NCBI GenBank assembly: GCA_963817035.1
Contig: CAWFMM010000004.1
Coordinates: forward strand, 1 to 64,000
DNA: 64,000 nucleotides
From: AC-49 sp963817035
Lineage (GTDB): Bacteria; Actinomycetota; Thermoleophilia; Solirubrobacterales; Solirubrobacteraceae
Direction of reading: 5' to 3'
Below are positions 35,790-43,941 of this stretch, piece by piece (positions within the stretch are counted from its first letter, which is position 1; the number at the start of each line of letters is the position of its first letter). Under the pieces are notes generated by a model. That model was not told where the DNA came from. It did no database searches and saw only the letters and a program-made list of their open reading frames with translations. The position numbers and the translations under genes are program-made.

Positions 35790-38069
35790 ATGGCGATTGC
35801 ACGGACGACAACCCCCTGGAGCACCCTGTTGGAGGCCGGGCGCGGCGACGGGCGCCTCGTGCGCGAGGCGTTCGAAGGGGCGCGCGCGGCCGACAGTGTC
35901 GAGCTTCCCGACGACCTGCATCCCGATCTCATGGCCGGCCTCGCCAAGGCCGGAATCGACGGCCTCTATCGCCATCAGGCGCAGGCGCTGGCCGCGGCGT
36001 GGGAGGGGCCGACGATCGTCACGACCGGCACCGCGTCGGGCAAGTCGCTGTGCTTCAACCTGCCGACGCTCGAGGTCCTGTGCTCCGACTCCAAGGCCCG
36101 CGCGCTGTACCTCTACCCGACCAAGGCGCTGGCCCAGGACCAGGCCCGGGCGATCAACGCGCTCGGCCTGGGCAAGCGCGTGCGCCCCGCGATCTACGAC
36201 GGCGACACGCGCCGGGAGGAGCGTTCGACCGTCCGCAAGCGCTCGAACCTGATCCTCACCAACCCCGACATGCTCCACATGGGGATCCTGCCCAACCACC
36301 AGGCGTGGGGAGACTTCTTCGCGAACCTCGCGGTCGTCGTCGTCGACGAGGCCCACGTCTACCGCGGCGTCTTCGGTTCGCACGTCGCCAACGTTCTGCG
36401 CCGCCTGCGCCGGATCGCCGCGGCCTACGGCACCTCGCCGCGCTTCCTGCTCGCCTCCGCCACGATCGCCAACCCGGTCGAGCTCGCCGAGCGACTCACC
36501 GGTCTCGAAGGCGTCCAGCTCGTCGACCAGGACGGCTCGCCGAGCGCGCGGCGAGAGATCGCGATGTGGAACCCGCCGGTCATCGACGAGGCGCTCGGCA
36601 CGCGACGCTCGCCGTGGGCCGAGGCCGCCGATCTGCTGTTCGAGCTCGTGACCCAGGACGCGAAGGTCATCTGCTTCATCCGCTCGCGCAAGATGGTCGA
36701 GCTCGTCGCGCGCCTCGTCTCGATGCGGCTCGACGAGGAGGCGCCCGAGCTGAGTGGGACGGTCGCCCCGTATCGCGCCGGCTATACCCCCCAGCAGCGC
36801 CACGAGGTCGAACGCCAGTTGACCGAAGGGGAGTTGCGCGCGGTCATCACGACCAACGCGCTCGAGCTCGGGATCGACATCGGCTCTTTGGATGCCGCGA
36901 TCTGCGTGACGTTCCCGGGCACCGTCGCGTCGCTGCGCCAGATGTGGGGCCGGGCGGGGCGCCGCGGGCGCGGCCTGGCGGTCTACGTCGCCGGCGAGGA
37001 TGCGCTGGACCAGTTCTTCTGCCGTCATCCCGACGAGTTCCTCGAGCGCTCCGTCGAGGCGGCGATCCTCGAATACGAGTCCGAGCAGATCCACGACGGC
37101 CACCTGATCTGCGCCGCCCACGAGGGCCCGCTCGGCCCCGATGACGCCCAGTTCCTCGGCCCGCGCTGGCGCGCCCACGCCGAGGCGCTGGCCGCGCGCG
37201 GCGAGCTGATCGAGCGGGCCGGGCGCTTCGTGCTGCGCGAGCCCGAGGACTACCCGGCCGCCCGTGTGGCGCTGCGCAGCGCCTCGGCGGACACGTTCGT
37301 CATCGTCGACACCAGCAGCGGCGAGATCCTCGGCTCGGTCGAGGCGGCGCGCGCGTTCACGACGATTCACGACGGCGCGATCTACCTGCACCAGGGGCGC
37401 TCGTACGAGGTCAAAGAGCTCGATGTCGAGGGGCGCCGGGCGCTCGTCGAGCCCTTCGACGGCAGCTGGTACACGCAGCCCAAGTCGGAGACCGAGACCC
37501 AGATCGAACGGCTGCTCGACCGCCGCACCGCGCTCGGGGTCACGCTGAGCTTCGGACAGGTCGCGGTGACCGAGCGCGTGCTCGCCTACCAGCGCAAGGG
37601 GATCGCCGACCACGAGGCGATCGACATCGTGCCGCTCGACCTGCCCGAGACGACGTTCTCGACCCAGGCCCTGTGGTACGAGCTCGGCCCCGACATCGTC
37701 GCCCACGACTTCCCGACCGACGCGCTGCTCGGCGCGCTGCACGCCACTGAGCACAGCCAGATCGCGGTCCTGCCGCTGCTGGCGATGTGCGACCGCTGGG
37801 ACATCGGCGGCCTGTCGACCAACGGCCACCCGCAGACCGGCGGACCGACGATCTTCATCTACGACGGCCACCCGGGCGGGGTGGGCATCACCCGCCAGGG
37901 CTACCGCGCGTTCGAGACGCTCGTCGCCGACGCGCACCGGCTGATCGGCGAGTGCCCGTGCGAGTCCGGCTGCCCGTCGTGCGTGCAGTCACCGAAGTGC
38001 GGCAACCTCAACGAGCCGCTGAGCAAACCGGGCGCGATCGAGGTGATGGCCCGGATGCTCGAACGTTGA
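35790..38069 (+). CDS. DEAD/DEAH helicase with DUF1998 zinc domain (MrfA-like)
   Basis: A 759-residue superfamily 2 helicase. The start is ATG 35790. Motifs are the Walker A TGTASGKSLCFNLPTLEVL near 75, DEAH in VVVDEAHVYRGVFGSHVANV near 190, motif III ASATIANPVEL, and in the second RecA domain CFIRSRKMVELVARL, TNALELGIDIGSLDAAICVT and QMWGRAGRRGRG. The C-terminal DUF1998 region holds a four-Cys cluster, CPCESGCPSCVQSPKCGN, near 725. MrfA in Bacillus is a 3'-5' helicase acting with a nuclease (MrfB) in mitomycin-lesion repair. No MrfB-like nuclease is adjacent here. Involvement in DNA repair is likely; details are inference. Confidence 0.9.
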   Translation: MAIARTTTPWSTLLEAGRGDGRLVREAFEGARAADSVELPDDLHPDLMAGLAKAGIDGLYRHQAQALAAAWEGPTIVTTGTASGKSLCFNLPTLEVLCSDSKARALYLYPTKALAQDQARAINALGLGKRVRPAIYDGDTRREERSTVRKRSNLILTNPDMLHMGILPNHQAWGDFFANLAVVVVDEAHVYRGVFGSHVANVLRRLRRIAAAYGTSPRFLLASATIANPVELAERLTGLEGVQLVDQDGSPSARREIAMWNPPVIDEALGTRRSPWAEAADLLFELVTQDAKVICFIRSRKMVELVARLVSMRLDEEAPELSGTVAPYRAGYTPQQRHEVERQLTEGELRAVITTNALELGIDIGSLDAAICVTFPGTVASLRQMWGRAGRRGRGLAVYVAGEDALDQFFCRHPDEFLERSVEAAILEYESEQIHDGHLICAAHEGPLGPDDAQFLGPRWRAHAEALAARGELIERAGRFVLREPEDYPAARVALRSASADTFVIVDTSSGEILGSVEAARAFTTIHDGAIYLHQGRSYEVKELDVEGRRALVEPFDGSWYTQPKSETETQIERLLDRRTALGVTLSFGQVAVTERVLAYQRKGIADHEAIDIVPLDLPETTFSTQALWYELGPDIVAHDFPTDALLGALHATEHSQIAVLPLLAMCDRWDIGGLSTNGHPQTGGPTIFIYDGHPGGVGITRQGYRAFETLVADAHRLIGECPCESGCPSCVQSPKCGNLNEPLSKPGAIEVMARMLER

Positions 38070-38182
38070 ACCCTGTACCGCTGGTTTGGGCTCCATAACC
38101 GGCTGAAGCTTTTCCTGGTCAAACCTGCGCATGGTTGTGCAGAGTTCGCGCAGTCGTCGCGGAGCGCCGATCGTGTCTGAGG

Positions 38183-39187
38183 ATGATCCGATCGACCGCC
38201 GGCCTCACCCTGCTCGTGCTCGCCTTCGCCTCGCCGGCCATCGCCGGCACGGGCGGCGCATCGCCGACGGTCGCCCCGGGCGCGGTGCAGTCCGCGCCGA
38301 CGGTGACGACCACGTCGTCGACGCCGTCGCGGACCGGCGGCACGCTGTACGGCAAGCACTTCGCGACTCCCCGGCCGATCTCGACGGTGTTCAGCGTCTC
38401 GCCCCGCGCGGTGCGGGCGGGCAGCACGCCGCACATCGTCCTGCGCGTCGACGAGTTCCACGTCCACCACGTCGAGCTGAAGATCACGTTTGTCGCCCTG
38501 ACCGGCGCCGGCTCGACGTTCGACGTCGTCGTCGGTCGCAAGCCGACGTGGCGCCGGCTCGTGATCGCGTGGCCCGACCACACCGCTCTGGTGGCCGGGC
38601 GCTACCGCGTCGTGTTGCACGCGACCGGCCCGCACGGGCTGAAGCTCGCGCGCCGACCTCACCGGCCCGGGCAGACCACGCTGACCGTCACCCCGAAGCC
38701 GAAGCCGGTTGTGGTGACGCCGACGATGCCCACGATCCCGACGACGCCGGTCGTCACGACACCGCCGGGGACCGTCGGCACGTTCCCGGTCGCCGGCCAG
38801 CACAGCTACGGCGACGGGATCGGCGCGCAGCGCAAGGGCCACACCCACCAGGGCCAGGACGTCCTCGCCGCGTTCGGAACGCCGGTCGTCGCGCCGCTCG
38901 CCGGGACGATCGACACGACCGGCTACCAGGCCTCGGCGGCCGGTTTCTACGTCGTCGAGAACGCCGACGACGGCCACGCCTACTTCTTCGCGCACTGCGC
39001 CCACGGGACGGTCTCGGTCACCCCGGGCCAGGCGGTCTCCCAGGGTCAGGAGCTCTGCCACGTCGGCCAGACCGGCGACGCCACCGCCCCGCACCTGCAC
39101 TTCGAGGAGTGGGTCGGCGGCTGGCGCGTCGACAAGCACAGCCAGTTCATCGATCCGCTGCCTCAGTTGGAGGCGTGGGATCGCTGA
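38183..39187 (+). CDS. Secreted M23-family peptidase (LytM)
   Basis: A 334-residue protein from ATG 38183. It has a signal peptide (RSTAGLTLLVLAFASPAIAG), a Ser/Thr/Pro-rich stretch, a beta-sandwich domain (about 60-180), a Pro/Thr linker (TPTMPTIPTTPVVTTPPGT) and a C-terminal LytM domain with GHTHQGQDVLAAFGTPVVAP (metal ligands H and D), FAHCAHGTVSV and PHLHFEEWVGGW (HxH). All ligands appear present, so it may cut peptidoglycan cross-bridges as a zinc endopeptidase. A longer start at 38135 exists but would precede the signal peptide by 16 residues. Confidence 0.88.
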   Translation: MIRSTAGLTLLVLAFASPAIAGTGGASPTVAPGAVQSAPTVTTTSSTPSRTGGTLYGKHFATPRPISTVFSVSPRAVRAGSTPHIVLRVDEFHVHHVELKITFVALTGAGSTFDVVVGRKPTWRRLVIAWPDHTALVAGRYRVVLHATGPHGLKLARRPHRPGQTTLTVTPKPKPVVVTPTMPTIPTTPVVTTPPGTVGTFPVAGQHSYGDGIGAQRKGHTHQGQDVLAAFGTPVVAPLAGTIDTTGYQASAAGFYVVENADDGHAYFFAHCAHGTVSVTPGQAVSQGQELCHVGQTGDATAPHLHFEEWVGGWRVDKHSQFIDPLPQLEAWDR

Positions 39188-39246
39188 GGGGGGACGGGCC
39201 CGTCTCTCCCGCGTTGGTGCAGGCAGTTCAGAGCCCTACACAAGCC
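39188..39246. terminator. Hairpin between convergent genes (possible bidirectional terminator)
   Basis: The 59-bp gap between the M23 and ligase 3' ends contains a perfect 12-bp palindrome gacgggcccgtc (about 39193-39204) flanked by ggg and tctccc that can extend the stem. There is no T-run, as usual for high-GC genomes, so terminator function is tentative. Confidence 0.35.
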
Positions 39247-40203
39247 CTACTGCTCGAGCTGGTCGACCGTACACTCGCGTGGGTCCTTGTCCTCGCGCCA
39301 GCGCTGCACCTTGGTTCCGTGGCGGATGCGCCCGCTCGAGGTGTGGTCAAACGTCACCTCGACGACGAGCTCGGGGCGCAGGCTCACCCACTCCAGGTCG
39401 CGGCCCTGGGTCCAGCGGCTCGGCTCGCCCGACCCGCGTTCGCCGGTCTCGTACGGCTTCAGCGTCGCGACGAGCTCACGCTTCTCTTTGGCGCTGAAGC
39501 CGGAGCTGTGGCCGACCTCGCGCAGGCGCCCGTCGGGCTCGTACATGCCGAGGATCAGCGCGCCGACGGTCCCCTCGGCCTTCCCCGGGCGCCAGCCGAC
39601 GACGACCGCGTCCGCCGTGCGCACGCGCTTGACCTTGACCATTCCCTTGCGCTCGCCGAAGCGGTAGGGCCCGTCGAGCTCCTTGGCGATCACGCCCTCG
39701 GCGCCCTGCAGCCACACGTCGGCCTCGTCGAGACTGAGGACCATCGGCGTGAGCTCGAGCGGCGCGACGATGAGCTCTTCGAGCGCGGTGCGCCGCTGGG
39801 AGTACGGCAGTGCGGTCAGGTCCTCGTCACCGCGGGCGAGCAGGTCGAAGGCGACGAACGTCGCCGGCGTCTCAGCCGCCAGGCGCTCGATGCGCGACGT
39901 GGCCGGATGGATCCGCTGGCCGAGCAGATCGAAGTCCTGCGCGCCAACCGATCCGTCGCCGCCCGGTGTGTGGACGACGATCTCGCCGTCGAGCACACTC
40001 GGCCCGAGCGGGAACTCGAGCTCGGGGAAGTAGCGCGTCAACGGCCGCGAGTTGCGCGACTGCAGGTTGACGTCGTCGCCGTCGATGAACGCGAGGCAGC
40101 GAAACCCATCCCACTTTGGCTCGTAGGCCCAGCTGCCTTCCGGCAGCACCTTGCGCGAGATCGCGAGCTGGGGCTTGAGTGGCGGAGCGAGCGGAAGGTT
40201 CAC
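39247..40203 (-). CDS. ATP-dependent DNA ligase (LigD ligase-domain type)
   Basis: A 318-residue ligase from GTG 40203. The nucleotidyl-transferase core has the catalytic Lys in YEPKWDGFRCLAFIDG near 37 (K-x-DG), LDGEIVVHTPGG (motif III region), ATFVAFDLLARGDEDL (motif IIIa), EGVIAKELDGPYRFGERKGM (motif IV, EGV-x-K) and KVKRVRTADAVVVGWRPGKA (motif V, K-x-K). The C-terminal OB-fold has VTFDHTSSGRIRHGTKVQRW. It is separate from the LigD-type polymerase at 25.9-26.9 kb; together they could supply end-joining functions. No Ku gene is in the window. GTG 40203 avoids overlap with the divergent DtxR-like gene. Confidence 0.88.
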   Translation of the reverse strand: MNLPLAPPLKPQLAISRKVLPEGSWAYEPKWDGFRCLAFIDGDDVNLQSRNSRPLTRYFPELEFPLGPSVLDGEIVVHTPGGDGSVGAQDFDLLGQRIHPATSRIERLAAETPATFVAFDLLARGDEDLTALPYSQRRTALEELIVAPLELTPMVLSLDEADVWLQGAEGVIAKELDGPYRFGERKGMVKVKRVRTADAVVVGWRPGKAEGTVGALILGMYEPDGRLREVGHSSGFSAKEKRELVATLKPYETGERGSGEPSRWTQGRDLEWVSLRPELVVEVTFDHTSSGRIRHGTKVQRWREDKDPRECTVDQLEQ

Positions 40204-40247
40204 CCGGTCAACATTAGTCGGCGCCGCCCACGCTTTACGATGGATCG

Positions 40248-40964
40248 ATGGCAACCGACCACGCCACCGTCGCCGAAGAGGAGTACCTCCAGACCCTCTA
40301 CTGGCTCTACGAGGCCCGGCTGCCGATGACCGGGGCGAACATCGCCCGCGCGATGCAGCTGTCGGCGCCGACCGTGCACGAGATGGTCGGGCGCCTGGAG
40401 CGCGACGGTTACATCACGCGCGCCGGCGACCGGACGATCTCGTTCACCGAAACCGGGCGCGAGCATGCCGAGGAGATGGTCCGCCGCCACCGGCTGATCG
40501 AACGCTTCCTGACCGACGTGCTGAACATCCCGTGGGATGAGGTTCACGAGGAGGCCGAGCGCCTCGAGCACGCGATGTCGCCGGTCCTCCAGGAGCGGAT
40601 GCTCGCCGCGATCGGCGACGCCAACACCTGCCCCCACGGCCACCCGATCAACGCCGGCCAGCGGATCGAGGGCGCGCCGCTGGCCGACGTCGAGATCGGC
40701 GCCTCGGTCACCGTGCTGCGCTTCGAGAACGAAGCCGAGGATCTGCTTCAGGTCCTGAAGGTCTCGGGGCTGGAGCCTGGCCTCGAGGGCACCGTTGTCG
40801 TTAGCGACGACGACGAGGTCGTCGTCGAGGTCGCCGGCGGAGAGCGCTGCGCCGTGACGGCCAGCGTCGCCCAGACCGTCTCGGTGTTGGCCGATCCGGC
40901 GCCGCCGCCGCGCGTCACGCTGCCGGACCAGCTGGTGCTCGGCCGCGAACGCTACGGCCGCTAG
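40248..40964 (+). CDS. DtxR/MntR-family metal-dependent regulator
   Basis: A 238-residue protein with an N-terminal winged helix (LQTLYWLYEARLPMTGANIA then RAMQLSAPTVHEMVGRLERD), a dimerisation domain with metal ligands (REHAEEMVRRHRLIERFLTD, LEHAMSPVLQERM, and NTCPHGHPI near residue 125), and a C-terminal FeoA/SH3-like domain (GASVTVLRFENEAEDLLQVL). These proteins sense Fe or Mn and repress uptake genes. The start ATG 40248 is 45 nt from the divergent ligase start. No metal transporter gene is nearby, so its targets are elsewhere. Confidence 0.88.
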   Translation: MATDHATVAEEEYLQTLYWLYEARLPMTGANIARAMQLSAPTVHEMVGRLERDGYITRAGDRTISFTETGREHAEEMVRRHRLIERFLTDVLNIPWDEVHEEAERLEHAMSPVLQERMLAAIGDANTCPHGHPINAGQRIEGAPLADVEIGASVTVLRFENEAEDLLQVLKVSGLEPGLEGTVVVSDDDEVVVEVAGGERCAVTASVAQTVSVLADPAPPPRVTLPDQLVLGRERYGR

Positions 40965-41004
40965 CTCGGGCGGAGCCGGGGCGTAGCGAAGGGGCTCGAG
41001 GCAA

Positions 41005-41077
41005 AAGGGGTCAGACCCCTTGAGTCGCCGACACTCAGATTTCCTCAGTTGCCTCTTGATAAGGGGTCAGACCCCTT
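41005..41077. repeat. Paired palindromic repeat, copy B (56-bp spacing)
   Basis: Two palindromes aaggggtcagacccctt at 41005-41021 and 41061-41077, exactly 56 bp apart and in the same orientation. The 39-nt spacer starts gagtc and has cagatttc at spacer positions 15-22, as in copy A at 35.2 kb. The sequence after the second palindrome (gagtg, 9 nt, gagatttc) repeats that pattern, so the unit is palindrome-gagtc-N9-cagatttc. The pair lies between the DtxR-like gene and the aminotransferase 3' end. Confidence 0.9.
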
Positions 41078-41142
41078 GAGTGGGGCGCCCTGAGATTTCG
41101 GCCCGCCGCGGGCTGCTCGCGTGCTCGGGCGAATCGTCGGCG

Positions 41143-42255
41143 TCAGGCCGTTGCCGGCGCGGCGCTGCGGACCTCGTCCAGCGCCGCGGCCAACCGCGAG
41201 ACGCCTTCGTCGATCTCCTCGGCCGTCACGCCCGAATACGCGAGGCGCAGGGTGTTCTCGCCGCCCTCGAGCAGGAAGTCGGTCCCCTTGACGAACGCCA
41301 CCCCGCGCCCGGCCGCGGCGTCGAACAGCGCGGCGACGTCGGTGCCCTCGGCGAGCGTGACCCACATGAAGTAGCCGCCCTCGGGCTCGACGAACTGGGC
41401 CTCGGGGATGTGCGTGCGCAGCGCCTCGCCGAGGATCTTCACGCGCTCGGCCAGCGCCGTCTTGACCGTCTCGATCGAGCGATCCACGGCCCCCGAAACA
41501 CAGAACTGGTAGACGATCGACTCGGCGACCATGTTCGGCGAGATGTACGTGTTCGTCGCGCGTTTGACGATCTTGGCGATCGTCTCCGCCGGGCCGACGA
41601 GGTAGCCGACGCGGATCCCCGGGCAGACCGTCTTGGAGAACGACGACGCGTAGACGACGTTGCCGCCGCGGTCCTGCTCGAACATCGTCGGCAGCGGCTC
41701 ACCGGCGAAGCGGATCCGCACGTACGGGTCGTCCTCGAAGATGACGAAGTCGTGCTCGGACGCGAGCGCCATCAGCCGCTCGCGCTTGGCCGCCGACAGC
41801 GTGTAGCCGGCCGGGTTCTGGAAGTTGGGAATGATGTGCGCGAGCGACGGCTTCAGCCCACCGGCCAGCAGATCGGCCAGCGCGTGGACGTCGATCCCGT
41901 CGGGCTGCAGCTCGACCATCCGCACGTCGGCGCCGCGCTGGGTCAGCGACAGCAGCGTACGGTCATAGGTCGGGCGCTCGACGACGACGGTGTCGCCGGA
42001 GGCCACGAGCTCGTCGAACAGGAACGCGTCGGCCTGCATCGAGCCATTGGTGACCAGCACCTGGTTCTCCTCGACCCCGTGGTGCTCGGCGATCCAGCGC
42101 CGCAGCGGGACGTAGCCGATCGCCGTGCCGTAGGCCGTCGCGCCGCCCGGGTCCTCGGTAAATGCCCGCGCGGCCGCGTCCTTGAGGCCTTCGACGTCGA
42201 TGATGTCGAGCGACGGGGCGCCGCGGGCGAAGGAGATAAGGTCGGCGGGGGGCAT
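41143..42255 (-). CDS. PLP-dependent aminotransferase (class I/II, LysN/MocR-like)
   Basis: A 370-residue fold-type I aminotransferase. It has AFTEDPGGATAYGTAIGYVP (substrate/dimer region), GSMQADAFLFDELVASGDTVVVERPTYDR near 70-100, IPNFQNPAGYTLSAAKRERL near 145, FVIFEDDPYVRIRFAGEPLP near 170 and the PLP-binding Lys in VVYASSFSKTVCPGIRVGYL near 200. The sequence resembles 2-aminoadipate-type transaminases (LysN, ARO8, MocR C-domains). It has no N-terminal DNA-binding domain. It probably converts an amino acid to its 2-oxo acid with 2-oxoglutarate; the substrate is unknown. Confidence 0.87.
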   Translation of the reverse strand: MPPADLISFARGAPSLDIIDVEGLKDAAARAFTEDPGGATAYGTAIGYVPLRRWIAEHHGVEENQVLVTNGSMQADAFLFDELVASGDTVVVERPTYDRTLLSLTQRGADVRMVELQPDGIDVHALADLLAGGLKPSLAHIIPNFQNPAGYTLSAAKRERLMALASEHDFVIFEDDPYVRIRFAGEPLPTMFEQDRGGNVVYASSFSKTVCPGIRVGYLVGPAETIAKIVKRATNTYISPNMVAESIVYQFCVSGAVDRSIETVKTALAERVKILGEALRTHIPEAQFVEPEGGYFMWVTLAEGTDVAALFDAAAGRGVAFVKGTDFLLEGGENTLRLAYSGVTAEEIDEGVSRLAAALDEVRSAAPATA

Positions 42256-42281
42256 GCTCCGAGCTTAACCAACGCGCCCGC

Positions 42282-42536
42282 TCAGGCGGCGTCCGGCTCG
42301 TCGTCGCGGCTCGTCGGGGCGCGCTGCGACCCGGCCGGCTCGTCGCTCATCGGCCGAGCGCGGTCCGACACCGCGAAGCCGACGTAGAAGATGACGAGGA
42401 TGGCCAGGGGGATGACGAGGAACGGCACGAAGAAGGTCGCGACGACGAGCACCACGAGGAGTACCGCAATGAGCAGGCCCAGGGGCTGATAGCGCTGCTT
42501 GCGGCCCCGGTCGCGCCGATCGTCGTCAGCCGCCAT
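42282..42536 (-). CDS. Small two-helix membrane protein (84 aa)
   Basis: ATG 42536 gives an 84-residue protein: a charged N-terminus (MAADDDRRDRGRKQRYQPLG), a hydrophobic hairpin (LLIAVLLVVLVVATFFVPFL, VIPLAILVIFYVGFAV) and an acidic hydrophilic tail (SDEPAGSQRAPTSRDDEPDA). No family recognised. It overlaps the upstream coiled-coil gene by 11 nt, so the two are probably made together at the membrane. Confidence 0.6.
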   Translation of the reverse strand: MAADDDRRDRGRKQRYQPLGLLIAVLLVVLVVATFFVPFLVIPLAILVIFYVGFAVSDRARPMSDEPAGSQRAPTSRDDEPDAA

Positions 42537-43038
42537 CGTCGGCGGCCGGCTCCGCGTCGGGCACGCGCGGGGGCGACGGGTTGGGGAGGTAGTCGCGCAC
42601 ACTCCGGGCCACCGGAGCGGGCGTCGGCTCCTCGTACGGGATCAGGGGCGCGGCGACGTGCTGGGCCGGCGGCGGCGGCTCCCAGACACTGGCGGGCGCG
42701 GGCGCGGGCGCCGTGCTCGGCTTCGGCGCGGGAGTCTCCGCCGCGGCAAGTCCATCGACGACCCGCGAGACATCCTCGACCAGCGCCTGCATCGTCGCCG
42801 TCAGGCGCTCCTGCGAGCGAACCAGCGCGTCGATCTGATCCTGCACGTCGTCGCGGGGCTCCGGCGGGGCCAGCGCCACCACCGGACCCGGCGCACCACG
42901 AAGCGGTGTCACGCTGTCGGCGGGCGCGGGCGCGTCGAGATCCTGCCCGAGCGTCGAGAATGCCCGCTCGAGCTCGCGCAGTTTGGTCTCCAGCTCGTTC
43001 AAGCCCGAAGAGACGTCTGAAGCACCGCCGCTTGACAC
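42526..43038 (-). CDS. Coiled-coil, Pro/Ala-rich hypothetical protein
   Basis: A 170-residue protein from GTG 43038. The N-terminus has a coiled-coil (LNELETKLRELERAFSTLGQ), then RDDVQDQIDALVRSQERLTA and TMQALVEDVSRVVDGLA (a second helix), followed by a long disordered Pro/Ala-rich region (PAPKPSTAPAPAPASVWEPP). No membrane segment or known domain. It lies between sucD and the small membrane protein; the shared overlap suggests a scaffold or envelope-linked complex, but there is no direct evidence. Confidence 0.6.
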   Translation of the reverse strand: MSSGGASDVSSGLNELETKLRELERAFSTLGQDLDAPAPADSVTPLRGAPGPVVALAPPEPRDDVQDQIDALVRSQERLTATMQALVEDVSRVVDGLAAAETPAPKPSTAPAPAPASVWEPPPPAQHVAAPLIPYEEPTPAPVARSVRDYLPNPSPPRVPDAEPAADDGG

Positions 43039-43062
43039 CGCTCGCAGGCTAGCGCAACGCCG

Positions 43063-43941
43063 TTACGCACCAAGGATCTGCACGGCGATATCCGAGACCT
43101 CGGTCGGCGTGCGACCAACCCGCACACCGCAGGCCTCGAGCGCCTCGATCTTCGCCGCCGCGCTGCCGCTCGAGCCCGAGACGATCGCGCCCGCGTGGCC
43201 CATCGTCTTACCGGGAGGAGCGGTGACACCCGCGATGTAGCCGACGACCGGCTTGGTCACGTTCGCCTTGATGTACTCCGCGACCTCCTCCTCGGCCGAG
43301 CCGCCGATCTCGCCCGAGACGACGATCAGCTCGGTCTGGGGATCGGCCTCGAAGAGGGCGACGATGTCGATGAAGCTCGAGCCCGGAACCGGGTCGCCAC
43401 CGATGCCGACGATCGACGAGTTCCCGAAGCCGCGCTGGGCCAGCTCGTTGCCGATCTGGTAGGTCAGCGTCCCCGAGCGCGACACGACGCCGACGTTGCC
43501 CTCCTTGAAGAACGAGGCGGGAATGATCCCGACGTTCGCCTTGCCCGGCGACAGGATGCCTGGGCAGTTGGGGCCGACCAGGCGCGTCCCCGGATGGCGC
43601 GTCGCGAGGTGGTTGTAGACCCGCAGCTCGTCGTGGGCGGGGATGCCCTCGGTGATGCAGATGATCACCTCGATGCCCGCGTCGGCGGCCTCGAGGATCG
43701 AGTCGGCGGCGAACGGCGGCGGCACGAAGATCATCGCCGTGTTCGCGCCGGTCTCGGCGACCGCGGCGTGGAAGGTGTTGAGGACGGGGATGCCCTCGAC
43801 GTCCTGGCCGCCCTTGCCCGGCGTGACGCCGGCGACGACGTTCGTGCCGTAGGTGCGGTTGTTGAGCGTATGGAACGTGCCCTCGCGGCCGGTGATGCCC
43901 GACGTGCACAGTCGCGTCTCGTTGCCGACCAGAACGCTCAT
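43063..43941 (-). CDS. sucD: Succinyl-CoA synthetase alpha subunit
   Basis: A 292-residue subunit of the TCA-cycle ligase that converts succinyl-CoA, phosphate and a nucleoside diphosphate to succinate, CoA and NTP. It has the CoA-binding Rossmann domain with ITGREGTFHTLNNRTYGTNV and GANTAMIFVPPPFAADSILE, the LVGPNCPGILSPGKANVGII block and the active-site phospho-His in GKTMGHAGAIVSGSSGSAAA near 255. Length is normal for the family. Its ATG overlaps the sucC stop by 4 nt (ATGA), giving a coupled sucC-sucD pair. Confidence 0.95.
   Translation of the reverse strand: MSVLVGNETRLCTSGITGREGTFHTLNNRTYGTNVVAGVTPGKGGQDVEGIPVLNTFHAAVAETGANTAMIFVPPPFAADSILEAADAGIEVIICITEGIPAHDELRVYNHLATRHPGTRLVGPNCPGILSPGKANVGIIPASFFKEGNVGVVSRSGTLTYQIGNELAQRGFGNSSIVGIGGDPVPGSSFIDIVALFEADPQTELIVVSGEIGGSAEEEVAEYIKANVTKPVVGYIAGVTAPPGKTMGHAGAIVSGSSGSAAAKIEALEACGVRVGRTPTEVSDIAVQILGA

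Noticed and set aside
35775..37937. A 720-codon minus-strand open frame
   Set aside because: Antisense to the DEAH helicase, whose motifs are complete on the plus strand.
38070..38182. A c-di-AMP (ydaO-type) riboswitch before the M23 peptidase
   Set aside because: The gap is only 113 nt and I see none of the conserved ydaO sequence blocks.
35192..41077. Palindromes as ordinary intrinsic terminators
   Set aside because: They come in exactly spaced pairs with conserved spacer sequence, lack T-runs, and one lies over a stop codon, so a simple terminator does not explain them; terminator activity of single copies is not excluded.
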